Notes: generated by a model not told the origin, from the letters alone. A stretch of 64,000 nt of DNA from Sporisorium sorghi (GCA_023212695.1 JALCCG010000001.1:248001-312000), one strand, 5' to 3'; positions 1 through 8,701 are shown, counted from the first letter of the stretch. Made by a program: numbers and translations.

Positions 1-265
1 ATCCGACGACGAGACTCAACGGGACGATCAGGACCGTAATCAGGATCGTCCGCCCGAGCGCGTACATGGCATCGTTGTCGGTGAACACTTTGATGTAATT
101 CTCAAGTCCGATCCATTTGACGGCATGCATGTTAAAACCTGCAAAATTCGTAAAACTCAAATATAATCCATAAAGTAACGGGAGTAGACCGAGCAGGATG
201 AACACGACAAACCAGGGAGAGATAAATAGGTAGAACTCCAGTGCTTCTTTAGTCCTTCTGTTCAT
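1..265 (-). CDS. Sugar ABC transporter permease, N-terminal part (cut by window edge)
   Basis: The first 88 codons of an inner-membrane permease of the MalF/UgpA type are present; the rest lies beyond base 1. The N-terminus is a short basic stretch, then a hydrophobic membrane segment (residues about 11-37) ending in a Leu-Tyr-Gly-Leu-Tyr-Leu-Ser-Phe run typical of MalF-like permeases, then the usual periplasmic Gly-Leu-Glu-Asn-Tyr segment before the second membrane segment. It follows the solute-binding lipoprotein gene by 13 bases on the same strand, so the two form a carbohydrate importer operon. The substrate cannot be read from this fragment. The family assignment is confident. Confidence 0.88.
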   Translation of the reverse strand, partial: MNRRTKEALEFYLFISPWFVVFILLGLLPLLYGLYLSFTNFAGFNMHAVKWIGLENYIKVFTDNDAMYALGRTILITVLIVPLSLVVG

Positions 266-278
266 GGGTTATTTTCGA

Positions 279-1712
279 TCAGCGGGAGCCAAGCAACTGA
301 ATGCCTTCGTGTATGAGGACGTTTAGTTCTTCCGTCATTTTTTTCGCAGCTCCGTCAACCGTATCCTTATTGTAATATACCGGCGTAAAGTACTTATCAA
401 ACACCGAGTCCACGGCCTGATACGTCAGATAAGGATTGAATGGCATGGTCCCGTTGTTGTACTTTAATTCGTTCTGAATGAATTCAACGTTCATTTTGTC
501 AAAATCCGTCTCTTTCGGCAGCAGTTCCATCAGTTTGCGCGTCCCGGGCAGGGCGAGGCCCGCCTTGACTTGTTCCTCCTCCGGCTTGCCGCCGAGAAAC
601 CATTCGTACACCGTCCAGGCTTCTTTCGGATGCTTCGTTTGGCTGTAGATCATCGCTCCAGTCCCAAAGGCTGTCGGCGAAATACGGGTTCCGTCATCCG
701 CCACAGGCGCCGGAGCCACGCCAAAGTCCGCCAGACGGTCCTTTGTCAACGGATTGGCTTTCAGGAAGCCTGAGCCACGGTACCCTATCATCATCATTGC
801 TGCTTTGTTTTCGACGAACAGTTGGCCGACCCAATCTGTTGCCGGATGCAGCGGGTTCGGTCCGATCATAGATTTAGTCGTGTCTGCCCAAAACTGAAGC
901 AGTTTCTTCACTTCCGGCTTTGTATATTCCGCCGATTTGAAGTCGGAGCTGTAAGCGCTACTTCCCATCTGCAGAAGCTGCAGGTTGAGCAGATCCTGGT
1001 TAGCCGCGATATTGCCTTTATAATAGGTGAGACCGTATTGTGTCACCTTGTCTCCGCTTTTCACCGTCAGCTTTTTGGCCAACTCCACGAGTTCGCTCCA
1101 CGTCATCGCTTCCGTGCTGCTGGGAAACGGCACTCCCGCAGCTTCAAACAACTTTTTGTTGTAAAAAATCGTAAAGTCGGGCGACACGTCCATCGGGAAT
1201 CCGTATAGCTCCCCTTCCCCTTGCTTTCCTTTCACGGGATCGTAGCGATACTGGTTGACGATGGGCAGAAAATCGTCCGGTTGAAGCACCGCACTGCTGT
1301 TGAAATAATCGGTTAAATCAAGCGCCATCCCTTTGTTGACATAGCCTGGCAGCTCAGACAAATCGGTGCGAATAATGTCAGGAACATTCCCCGCTGTTAT
1401 CATCGACATCAACTTGTTGTAATCGGCCGGTACGGTTTCGATTTTAATATTCGGATGTTCTTTCTCGAACTCCGCGATCATCTCGGGAGTAAATTCGTGA
1501 TCGTGCATCGTATGGCGGATGACGACTTGTTCTCCGTTGCTTTCGGCTTGCGACGTGGCAGGCGATGATGCCTCCGCACTCCCGGACGCAGCCGGATTGT
1601 CCTTGGAAAGTGTTTCTCCCGATTGAGGCGAGCTGCTGGAGCAGGCGCTCACGAAAAACAGGCATAAAGTGATCATTGTGCACAGCACTGCGGAGCCTAA
1701 ACGTTTTTTCAT
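279..1712 (-). CDS. Extracellular sugar-binding lipoprotein of an ABC importer (family 1)
   Basis: 477 residues, the normal length for family 1 solute-binding proteins. A signal peptide ends in the lipobox Val-Ser-Ala-Cys with Cys24 as the lipid-modified residue, followed by a Ser/Ala/Glu-rich tether to about residue 60. The mature domain shows the periplasmic-binding fold pattern: a first strand ending Ile-Arg-His-Thr-Met, then 'FEKEHPNIKIETVPADYNK', then a central 'YGFPMDVSPDFTIFYNKKLF' stretch typical of sugar binders. It should capture a sugar outside the cell and hand it to the permease downstream at 1-265. Its start has a good ribosome site (AGGGGACACC region). The roughly 900 bases upstream carry no gene, so this is probably the first gene of the operon. 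Confidence 0.9.
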   Translation of the reverse strand: MKKRLGSAVLCTMITLCLFFVSACSSSSPQSGETLSKDNPAASGSAEASSPATSQAESNGEQVVIRHTMHDHEFTPEMIAEFEKEHPNIKIETVPADYNKLMSMITAGNVPDIIRTDLSELPGYVNKGMALDLTDYFNSSAVLQPDDFLPIVNQYRYDPVKGKQGEGELYGFPMDVSPDFTIFYNKKLFEAAGVPFPSSTEAMTWSELVELAKKLTVKSGDKVTQYGLTYYKGNIAANQDLLNLQLLQMGSSAYSSDFKSAEYTKPEVKKLLQFWADTTKSMIGPNPLHPATDWVGQLFVENKAAMMMIGYRGSGFLKANPLTKDRLADFGVAPAPVADDGTRISPTAFGTGAMIYSQTKHPKEAWTVYEWFLGGKPEEEQVKAGLALPGTRKLMELLPKETDFDKMNVEFIQNELKYNNGTMPFNPYLTYQAVDSVFDKYFTPVYYNKDTVDGAAKKMTEELNVLIHEGIQLLGSR

Positions 1713-1843
1713 CTTACGGTGTCCCCTTTTTTGAATTGAAATTATTGCTTAACGTTTTGTTATTATCGTGCGATTCATGACTCCATATTTGGGGTATGTC
1801 TCGTTTGTTTTGCTCCCTAACCATCGCACCCACAACATAAAAG

Positions 1844-1859
1844 CTGGAATTTATTCCAG
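1844..1859. promoter_or_regulatory. Perfect palindrome upstream of sugar ABC operon
   Basis: CTGGAAT-TT-ATTCCAG is a perfect inverted repeat about 130 bases upstream of the solute-binding protein gene. It could bind a dimeric repressor or activator. No cognate regulator gene is visible beside it. Confidence 0.4.
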
Positions 1860-2247
1860 TTGATCATAGATATTCCCCCTTCTTGTAAACAGTAATAATT
1901 ACGATTTGAAATGATGTATACTTTTCCCTTACGTGGAAAATATGATGATGAAATCGCGTTAATCGTAATGATTACTATTAAAAATGATATACTATCTTAT
2001 CTGACGCGTCAATAAGGCACGAAAAATGAAAGTAATCACTTTTCATGTTCGCGAAGCCAATTTCATCAGAGACATTTCTGAAAGCCAAGAAAAACCTTTA
2101 TGACGATAGAAGTATCTATATAGATTGAACTAAAGTTTTGCATTGAACATCCTATTATAACGGCCCAATAGGGCCTATGACATTCATCTCTTTTGTTCAT
2201 TCTATATAACAAAAAACCTTCTTTCCCTCTTCTGGCAAGGTTGAACG

Positions 2248-2277
2248 AAAAAAGCGATGGTTCTGTTCCATCGCTGT
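2248..2277 (-). terminator. Rho-independent terminator on the minus strand
   Basis: On the minus strand an 8-bp stem AGCGATGG/CCATCGCT with a 7-base loop is followed by TTTTTTCG. It would end transcripts coming from the broken lipoprotein gene at 2613-3190. Confidence 0.6.
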
Positions 2278-2612
2278 ACTCTTTCATTCCGTTAGCAGAA
2301 CCATCACTTGCGGGAGGCCGTATAGCCTGCTTTCTTATTTTGATCGTGCTATCGTTTCCCGTTAGTTTAATGGAAAATTCAATTTGCCTTCACTGCTTTG
2401 TCTTAATTAAGCATTTCTTAATAGGGCATTATACAATAACGATCTATATACTAGATACTTGGGATTCTGCTCAGCTCTTACTTCCACAAGCTGGTATAAA
2501 CTTATTATAAGCATTTTATGAATGAGATTCCGTTTTTACGGATATCTTTGCTTTCAACGAAGGATATTTTCTATTCTATTAGCACAGAATTTATTACATA
2601 ACCTTAATTCAT

Positions 2613-3190
2613 TTAATCCGTAATTTTTTTAAGCTCAAAAATAGCTGCCTCTGATAACAAGATAAGCCTATTGTTATTAACAACAAAAAAACTTAAACCT
2701 ACAGGTATGCTAAGTTTTGTAGAAGGGTCACTTATATCTATTGCTTTTACTACATCATTTATATTTAAGTCTGGGATATCTATTTTATATAATCTATAAA
2801 AAGAGTCAAAGTTATAGCATGTCGCTAATCTCATATAATGGATTTTTTAGTTCATATTGATAATTACTATGGTTTTTAAGTCCTTTTGATGAAAAAAAGT
2901 CTTTTTTGATTATAATTTCATCTCCAATAAATTTTTGCCCTGTTGGATATTCAGAAGCATTATTATATGAATTTGCAAATCCTAAAAAGCTTCTAAACTT
3001 TCCAAGTTCCATAGAAATATTTTTCAGTTTTAGTATCCAAATTTATACGTTCTACAGTACAATATTCGGATGTGTTTTTTGGAATAATAGACTCATCCTT
3101 TTCAGGTTTAGGCGATGTCATTTCAACATTTCCACAAGCCGATGCTAGCATCAACATTATCATAATACAAACCAATAATATTTTTTTCAT
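2613..3190 (-). pseudogene. Frameshifted copy of the lipoprotein gene at 45896-46504
   Basis: Three overlapping frames on the minus strand (2993-3190, 2812-3012, 2613-2834) together match almost the whole 202-residue lipoprotein at 45896-46504. The first frame carries the signal peptide and lipobox Ala-Ser-Ala-Cys, then the Glu-Lys-Asp-Glu-Ser-Ile-Ile-Pro stretch. The second carries 'GFANSYNNASEYPTGQKF', and the third 'DIPDLNINDVVKAIDIS'. Reading breaks near 3000 and near 2820, so at least two frameshifts disable it. The nine-residue insert after the lipid anchor of the intact copy is missing here. Similarity continues past the stop codon into flanking DNA, so a segment larger than the gene was duplicated. 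Confidence 0.85.
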
Positions 3191-3368
3191 ATTTCACACT
3201 CCCACTATAAAGTTATGTTTTCGCCTGTTTACTCGCTTGCTAACTGGAAGATTTGCTCAATAAACCGGAAGTTGAGTAATATTAAATCCTAGCCGTTGCG
3301 ACAATCTACCTTCAGTATTTTTTGTGGCCTCGTTATCTGACCGCTTGTTGAGTAGTATATAATATGCC

Positions 3369-3925
3369 TTAATCGGGATTTGAAAATGGCCCTGCAGCTC
3401 CTTTCGGATATCGTCTTAATGGGGTTAAAGTTGGAAACTCACCTAAGGTAACCGCCATTAAATAGATCTCATCGACCCCGTGCAAAATATCGTGATTCAT
3501 TTCTTTTAATTCCTTTCTTTTAATTCCTTTAAGCGATCATGCAACTGGGTAAGGGGCTGGATCACCATTCGTGCTGTGTCATTTTCGATAGATTCTTTAG
3601 AAACAAACATGGAATTCATCCTGATTCTACGTGCCTTCGCTTCTACCGCTAGAAGTTTATTTCCAAGCCGCAGCATAATATCGAGGGATTTCTTATTTCC
3701 AAATTAAAATCGGTTTTTGTCGAAAATTCTTGCAGTTCCAAGATTCATCTAAGGTGGTAATCGCCCATTTGGAACTCTCATAAGTTCATGGAAAGTTCGC
3801 CTAAAATCTTGCTTGCGATATCTGGGATTTTAGTTGACGAAAAATAATTCTTTGTCGATGAGGCAGCGCGTATGATCCTGGACATATTCGTTATCATGTT
3901 GAGCGGCATAGATACCCATCTATGT
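3369..3925 (-). pseudogene. Decayed gene with a PD-(D/E)XK-like nuclease motif
   Basis: Several reading frames on the minus strand, joined by frameshifts and stops, give a recognisable protein of roughly 185 residues. One segment reads 'SLDIMLRLGNKLLAVEAKA', an Asp followed about 13 residues later by Glu-Ala-Lys, the spacing of PD-(D/E)XK nucleases. It is followed by a helical 'TARMVIQPLTQLHDRLKELK' segment. A final piece in another frame reads 'MNHDILHGVDEIYLMAVTLG' and stops at 3369. I do not recognise the family. It is dead in this copy. The nuclease reading rests on one motif. Confidence 0.5.
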
Positions 3926-4007
3926 AAACAACAGCCGTTTTACCAACTGCTTAGATGATTATATCAAATGTACCCCCTTATTTTGGGAGAGTTTTGTTAT
4001 AACTAAA

Positions 4008-4201
4008 CTGCCCGTTAGCTTAATGAAGTAGCATTGGGATTACTTAGATATTCATCTAATCGGTAATCGGACTATGTTCTTGTCCATTACGGCAATCGGT
4101 ACAAGTTCTTGTCTTTGACTCGGGGCAAGAACTTGTACCGAAAAATAAAAAAGCCGATAAAATTGCGACTTCTAATGGGACTATGTTCTTGTCCCCCGAC
4201 A
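4008..4201 (-). repeat. Dispersed ~195-bp repeat, copy 1 (complete)
   Basis: Best-defined copy of the window-wide repeat. The plus strand begins CTGCCCGTTAGCTTAATGAA and ends CCCCCGACA. Inside are direct copies of GGACTATGTTCTTGTCC, an inverted pair GGTACAAGTTCTTGTC/GGCAAGAACTTGTACC, and a small hairpin after AAAAAAGCC. The right end at 4201 abuts the coding sequence of the UvrA-like remnant directly after its Walker B Asp-Glu-Pro-Thr codons, showing that TGTCGGGGGACAAG (minus strand) is a true element end. Multiple internal repeats with TGT...ACA-type ends recall IS21-family termini. Confidence 0.75.
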
Positions 4202-4953
4202 CGTAGGTTCATCCATCACATAGATGCCGTCCTGCTTGTGCAGCTCGATGGCCAGCTTGATCGCTGGCATTCACCGCCGGACAGCTTACTCAGCGGCTGG
4301 CCGAGCGACAGATAGTCCAGCCCGACGTCGCTCATCGCCTGCAGTTTACGCACAATGTCTCCGCTGCCCATGCCGAAGTAATCGATCGCTTCACTTACAG
4401 TCATGGACAGCACATCGGCGACGGAGCGTCCGTTCAACTTATACCGGAGCACTTCCTCCTTGAATCGTCTGCCGCCGCATACATCGCAAGGTAACTTAAC
4501 TTCATCCAGGTAAGCGAGATCCGTGTAGACAACGCTGAGCCCTTGGCAATGCTCGCAAGCCCCTTTGGAGTTGAAGCTGAACAGCCCAGGATTGACCAGG
4601 TTGGCTGTTGCGAAAGTTTTACGCACATCATCCATAATCCCCGTGTAGGTAGCAGAAATGGATCGGTTGGATACACCGACCGCGGACTGGTCGATCGCGA
4701 TCGTCGTCGGGATACTTCTGCATGAATACATGGTTGATGAGCGAGCTCTTACCCGACCCGGCCACACCTGTTGTCCTACCGGAATGCGATGCATATAACA
4801 GAGCATATCGGCAAGCAGCAGTTTTTGCAGTCTGAACGTGGGGACGCCCAGTCCCTTTTCTCGAATATCCCGTTGCGTTAGAGCCACTGTTTCGGTAAGT
4901 TGAGAGCCAGGTCTACGAAATAAATGAGCCACTTCTCCGGAGGAGGGAGCCAC
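4202..4953 (-). pseudogene. UvrA-like ATPase, broken and truncated
   Basis: This is a remnant of a UvrA paralogue (excinuclease A-like ABC ATPase, the short class seen beside resistance genes). The clear part reads 'AIDQSAVGVSNRS', 'TGIMDDVRKTFA', the zinc-finger pair Cys-Glu-His-Cys and Cys-Asp-Val-Cys-Gly-Gly, then the ABC signature 'LSGGECQR'. The Walker A stretch (Gly-Val-Ala-Gly-Ser-Gly-Lys-Ser-Ser) sits in a different frame near 4760, so there is a frameshift. A second frameshift after the signature displaces the Walker B region. The gene stops at 4202 where copy 1 of the dispersed repeat begins, and the C-terminal quarter is missing. Confidence 0.8.
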
Positions 4954-5008
4954 TTCGTCAGTAGTTCCCCGTGTTTCGATGGAACGGGTGCAGTTTCAGT
5001 TTTTTATT

Positions 5009-5908
5009 TCAAGAGATCAAATCAATGATTTGTCTAATTGCTTTTTTGGCTTCTGGAATCGGCATCGCAGGAAAGACATGGTTCATTTTTGGATATTCGT
5101 AGTAATTGATCATGACACCCTCCTTTTTAGCTCGGTCTCTAAACTTTCGCGCATCAGCTACCATCAGATCGTGAGTTCCGATAAATAAGGAAATTTCCCC
5201 TAAGCCTTGTATATCACCGTTTATTGGGCTTAAAAGATAGTGATTAGGGTCTGTGTCGCCAGCATATAGTCTTCCGATGATGGTGAGCCCATATGAACCT
5301 AAGGTGGCATCATTTTTCTCGAATTGTTGAATATCTGGATTCGACAATGTGATATCCAACCATGGAGAAATTAATATTATTCGACTTGGTTGTGGTAGAT
5401 CTTTTTCCTTTAACAGTTGAGCTAATCCTAACGCAAATCCACCGCCTGCCGAATCTCCCATCAATATAATATTTTGCGGAGAGGTTTTCATTAACAGCTT
5501 TTCATAAATGGGGAGTACTTGATCATATGATTCATGATACTGATGAAGAGGGGCTTTTGGATAGATAGGCACGACCACTGTAGCATTGCTCAGGTCCGCT
5601 ACTTTACGTATGAATTTCCAATTACCACCTACAGGCCGATTTATATGACCTCCACCTAGCAAATAAATAATATATTTATCATCGACTTGTTTGTACCCAT
5701 GTAATACATAGCAGTCCTTTCCATACGATTGACCCAAGCCAATATTCAGTTTTTGTTGGATTCCTTTAGGCAAAAAATATGGTTTTGCATTCACGGTTCG
5801 CTTTTGTTCGAGAAATTTCGCAAACTTCACTTTATCTGAATAACGTTGTTTTGTTCCACTCATTAATAAAATAGATTCTATCAGTTTGCTGCGTATGCTT
5901 CGTTTCAT
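5009..5908 (-). CDS. Alpha/beta hydrolase of the hormone-sensitive lipase type
   Basis: 299 residues, normal for this esterase family, which hydrolyses short-chain esters in the cytoplasm. The nucleophile motif Gly-Asp-Ser-Ala-Gly-Gly lies near residue 150, a catalytic Asp near 'GTHDLMVADARKFRD', and the His in 'PKMNHVFPAMPIPEAKKA'. The oxyanion-hole motif, normally His-Gly-Gly, here reads Leu-Gly-Gly-Gly-His, so the first His is replaced. This could reduce activity or be compensated by the His three residues on. It lies 64 bases downstream of a small membrane protein gene on the same strand and may share its transcript. Confidence 0.82.
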   Translation of the reverse strand: MKRSIRSKLIESILLMSGTKQRYSDKVKFAKFLEQKRTVNAKPYFLPKGIQQKLNIGLGQSYGKDCYVLHGYKQVDDKYIIYLLGGGHINRPVGGNWKFIRKVADLSNATVVVPIYPKAPLHQYHESYDQVLPIYEKLLMKTSPQNIILMGDSAGGGFALGLAQLLKEKDLPQPSRIILISPWLDITLSNPDIQQFEKNDATLGSYGLTIIGRLYAGDTDPNHYLLSPINGDIQGLGEISLFIGTHDLMVADARKFRDRAKKEGVMINYYEYPKMNHVFPAMPIPEAKKAIRQIIDLIS

Positions 5909-5972
5909 CTTAAAAAACCTCTCTTATTGTTTTTTTCATACAAATGGAACGAGTATATATTTTGTTACAGTT

Positions 5973-6431
5973 TTAAGGTTTAAACACCATCAATAGGATA
6001 ATGGCAACGACGAGTAGTTTACCAAACCAATCATAAGGAGCTAGTTTACTAGACAAGGTTTTATATTGTTGCGGAATCTCTTCACTTTCACAGGTTTTGA
6101 TCAGTTCATGCAAAGTTTTCATTTTAGATCCAATAACCACTTCCGAGTAAAGGCTGAAAACTACGAACAAAGCTATTGAGGTGTCGAACCACAGCATTCG
6201 AAACAGTGATGGGTTGATCCATCCCATCAATAATCCAGTAGGCAATAAAGTGATCCAACCAATAGTGGCAGCTTTATTCAGTTTCTCAACGCCTTGATGT
6301 GCATATTTTAATTCACTTAAATCCTTAGCACTTTTTAGGATCACGTTCGATAAGAGTAAAGGACCCGCACCTAAGATAGCGGCAAAAATATGGATGCCAA
6401 CCAATAATGTATAAATTTGATTCATGCGCAT
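5973..6431 (-). CDS. Small integral membrane protein, DUF2269-like
   Basis: 152 residues with four predicted membrane segments (about 7-28, 50-72, 80-100 and 132-150) and no catalytic motif. The N-terminal segment 'VGIHIFAAILGAGPLLLSN' and the following Trp-rich segment resemble DUF2269-type membrane proteins. The function is unknown. A second ATG two codons in (6425) lies at a better distance from the GAGAGG ribosome site and may be the true start. It sits upstream of the esterase gene at 5009-5908 on the same strand. Confidence 0.65.
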   Translation of the reverse strand: MRMNQIYTLLVGIHIFAAILGAGPLLLSNVILKSAKDLSELKYAHQGVEKLNKAATIGWITLLPTGLLMGWINPSLFRMLWFDTSIALFVVFSLYSEVVIGSKMKTLHELIKTCESEEIPQQYKTLSSKLAPYDWFGKLLVVAIILLMVFKP

Positions 6432-6450
6432 TTACCTCTCAATGTATTCT

Positions 6451-6924
6451 TTATCGTTCACTTGCACAGCCCCGTAAGAAATCCACTTTCCACATCTTTA
6501 TCAGGCCGATCACTTCCTCGCGCATCATTGGTGCTTTCCGGATCATGTCCTGGTGAAACTGGTGAAACGATTGCACAGTTTGCCCGAACACCTTGACGGC
6601 CGGCATCCCCCGCACATACTGGACGGCAGAAGCATTCATCCGTTCCAGCGAATCATATGCGTACATCATGATCAAGCCGGCTGCGAAGCTGAGTAATGCG
6701 ATTACGCCCCAACGGATCATCTCTGCTCCTCCAGCCAACACTGGTGACGCTGAGTGTTCCAGCAACTCTTTCAAAATGAAATACATGGAAGCGTAAGGCA
6801 CCAGCATACAAACTGCGCCGAGCGAAGATAACAGGCAGGAGACGATTATCAGTCCGTGCTTTCTCCGGCGATTTCCAGCAGTCTTGTCAGCCCTTTTTAA
6901 TTTGTCATATCTCTTCCTTCCCAT
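6451..6924 (-). pseudogene. Truncated ABC exporter membrane domain (siderophore-exporter type)
   Basis: 157 residues matching only parts of a type-I ABC half-transporter. Two hydrophobic segments (about 24-52 and 68-90) are followed by 'SAVQYVRGMPAVKVFGQT', the hallmark loop of these exporters. The reading then diverges and stops, so most of the membrane domain and all of the ATPase domain are gone. The neighbour at 7229-8191 is a PchR-like AraC regulator, which in related bacteria controls siderophore genes, so this was probably an iron-chelator exporter. Confidence 0.6.
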
Positions 6925-7164
6925 ATCAGATCACTACACTTGGATCAGAATCCCAGCTAAGTCACCTACAGCACCAATAACAGAAGAAAATCGCAGCGTT
7001 TTTCTCTGATTCGGCTCATTTTTTCGACAAATATTTGCGAATTCCAGCAATAGGAGCCAGTGCTACACTCCCATGACCTTCACATTTTTTAGAATACAAC
7101 CGAATCGATTCCTTATCTACCACTAGACGGAGTATTTTCGCGGCCACAGGGAGTAATCGATTCA

Positions 7165-7198
7165 AACAAAAAAAGACTACTCCGAAGAACAGTCTTTC
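7165..7198 (-). terminator. Terminator of the AraC-type regulator gene
   Basis: On the minus strand AAAGACT and AGTCTTT form a stem around a 12-base loop, followed by a T run (TTTTTTTG). It lies 31 bases past the stop of the regulator gene at 7229-8191. Confidence 0.75.
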
Positions 7199-7228
7199 AA
7201 AGAAATATTTTCAGGTTTATAACTGCCG

Positions 7229-8191
7229 CTAATCAAATGAACGTCTACGCAAGTTTCCGGGATTCACACCGTACTTATCCCGAAACGCTTCCGAAAAGTA
7301 ACTGGGGTTGGAATAGCCTACCATTAGCGACGTTTCATACACATTCAAGTCTCCTTGCTGTAAAAGGAGAAAGGCTTTCTCCAGACGCTTTTCCCTCAAA
7401 TAACCAAATACGGTCGATCCGTAGACTTCTTTAAAACCAATTTTCAGTTTATAGTCGTTAAGGCCAATCATGCGGGACAGTTCGACCAATGATGGGGGGT
7501 TCGCCATGCGTTCCAACATGATATCGCGCGCCCGCTGTATTTTTTGACTTTCAATGCTGGATAATTTCGGAGGCTTCGGCTCGAAAAGAAACGTTTGAAA
7601 GGCCGACAACAGGAGCTCCAGCACATTACACTCCAGCTCCAAATTTTTGATTCTGCTTGTTTGTACGTACTGAGTCAACCGTCTAATGATCACGGCAGCT
7701 ACCGGATCGATGGACTCCTGAAATAGGCGAAATGGCTTTCGACCGAGAAGGCCGGAGAAGTTAAGATGTTTGGCACCCGAGATATCCTCCATATAATGAT
7801 TAAAGGTCGAAATGGGGATCCCGACTGACAACACTTGATAATGTTGATTCCCGATAAATTCTAACTGCGCTTTCCCTTCGTCGATTAGCTGAAGCGCGCA
7901 CATCCCGGGAACAAATTCGTATTGTTTTTGTTCGACATGGATGACATTCTTTCCTTGCAAACAATAGTGAAGCTCAACCATTGGAGTTCTTGCATTTAGC
8001 GGCATCAGGAAATCGCCATGAAACGTCAAATCGGAAAACACAATATTGAGATCGGGGCGAGGAACGAGTCGACGAAAGGTTCCGTCTCCGATTGGCGTTC
8101 GCAAAATCATTGGTTCTGAACCATTTGAGCTTTGCTGCTGCAGCCCAAAATCGTCGAAAAACAAATGAAAGTTATGATGAATGTCTACCAT
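7229..8191 (-). CDS. AraC-family transcription regulator, PchR/AlcR-like
   Basis: 320 residues. The C-terminal 100 residues hold two helix-turn-helix motifs: 'LVELSRMIGLNDYKLKIGFK', then 'YETSLMVGYSNPSYFSEAF' followed by Tyr-Gly-Val-Asn-Pro. The signature Gly-Phe-Lys-x-x-x-Gly-Ser-Thr-Val-Phe-Gly-Tyr-Leu is typical of siderophore regulators of the PchR/YbtA/AlcR group, which sense a ferric siderophore through the N-terminal domain. The neighbouring broken ABC exporter fits that role. It is probably intact but has lost its target operon. It starts at an ATG about 20 bases after a purine-rich stretch. Confidence 0.85.
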   Translation of the reverse strand: MVDIHHNFHLFFDDFGLQQQSSNGSEPMILRTPIGDGTFRRLVPRPDLNIVFSDLTFHGDFLMPLNARTPMVELHYCLQGKNVIHVEQKQYEFVPGMCALQLIDEGKAQLEFIGNQHYQVLSVGIPISTFNHYMEDISGAKHLNFSGLLGRKPFRLFQESIDPVAAVIIRRLTQYVQTSRIKNLELECNVLELLLSAFQTFLFEPKPPKLSSIESQKIQRARDIMLERMANPPSLVELSRMIGLNDYKLKIGFKEVYGSTVFGYLREKRLEKAFLLLQQGDLNVYETSLMVGYSNPSYFSEAFRDKYGVNPGNLRRRSFD

Positions 8192-8231
8192 TTTGTTTTC
8201 TACTCCGTTTCACAAAAATTGCTCAGGATAA

Positions 8232-8505
8232 TTAATTATCAATTATAGCGTGGAATGTAGGTAGACAAAAGAAGCCGTTTCCTCTCCGATAGTTTTCTGG
8301 TGTTATTCTATACAGGGTTTTGAAAGCTCTTCCGAATTCATCAGGGTATTCGAAGACGTAGTTATATGCGATCCCCGTTATTTTATCATTGATATTCCTT
8401 AATCGTTCTGCATCAAGATCTTGTTTTCAACCGCGTACATATGACATGTCGGTGAAGCCGGTGTACGCTTCAAACACGCGCAAAAAATGTGACTTAGAGA
8501 CCACC
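8232..8505 (-). pseudogene. C-terminal remnant of an AraC-like regulator
   Basis: The minus strand encodes a piece resembling the second helix-turn-helix of AraC proteins: 'ITGIAYNYVFEYPDEFGRAF', then Lys-Thr-Leu-Tyr-Arg-Ile-Thr-Pro-Glu-Asn-Tyr-Arg-Arg and a stop at 8232. Upstream codons ('FARVFEAYTGFTDMSYVRG') are followed by a stop in frame. The N-terminal part is lost at the boundary with dispersed repeat copy 2. Confidence 0.55.
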
Positions 8506-8701
8506 CTGCCCGTTAGCTTAATGAAATTGCATGGAAACCCAGTTAGATACATATCTAATCGATAATCGGCTCATGTTCTTGTCCTTTACGGCAATCGGTA
8601 CAAGTTCTTGTCCTCGACTCGGGACAAGAACTTGTACCGATAAAACAATAAAGCCGCTAAATTAGCGACTTTCAATGGGACCATGTTCTTGTCCCCCGAC
8701 A
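8506..8701 (-). repeat. Dispersed ~195-bp repeat, copy 2 (complete)
   Basis: Full-length copy beginning CTGCCCGTTAGCTTAATGAA and ending CCCCCGACA on the plus strand, in the same direction as copy 1. The internal inverted pair CGGTACAAGTTCTTGTCC/GGACAAGAACTTGTACCG is perfect. The stem GCCGCTAAATTAGCGAC is intact. Confidence 0.75.

Larger units (their letters stand above)
1713..2612. other. Intergenic region upstream of the sugar-binding protein gene
   Basis: About 900 bases without a supportable gene; the short open frames here have no coding character. The part next to the lipoprotein gene should hold its promoter. A perfect 16-bp palindrome CTGGAATTTATTCCAG lies at 1844-1859, about 130 bases upstream of the start, and is a plausible operator. 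A terminator-like hairpin lies at 2248-2277. Confidence 0.5.

Noticed and set aside
2066..2510. Open frames on both strands in the intergenic region upstream of the sugar transporter
   Set aside because: They have no ribosome site, no protein-like composition, and overlap each other and a terminator.
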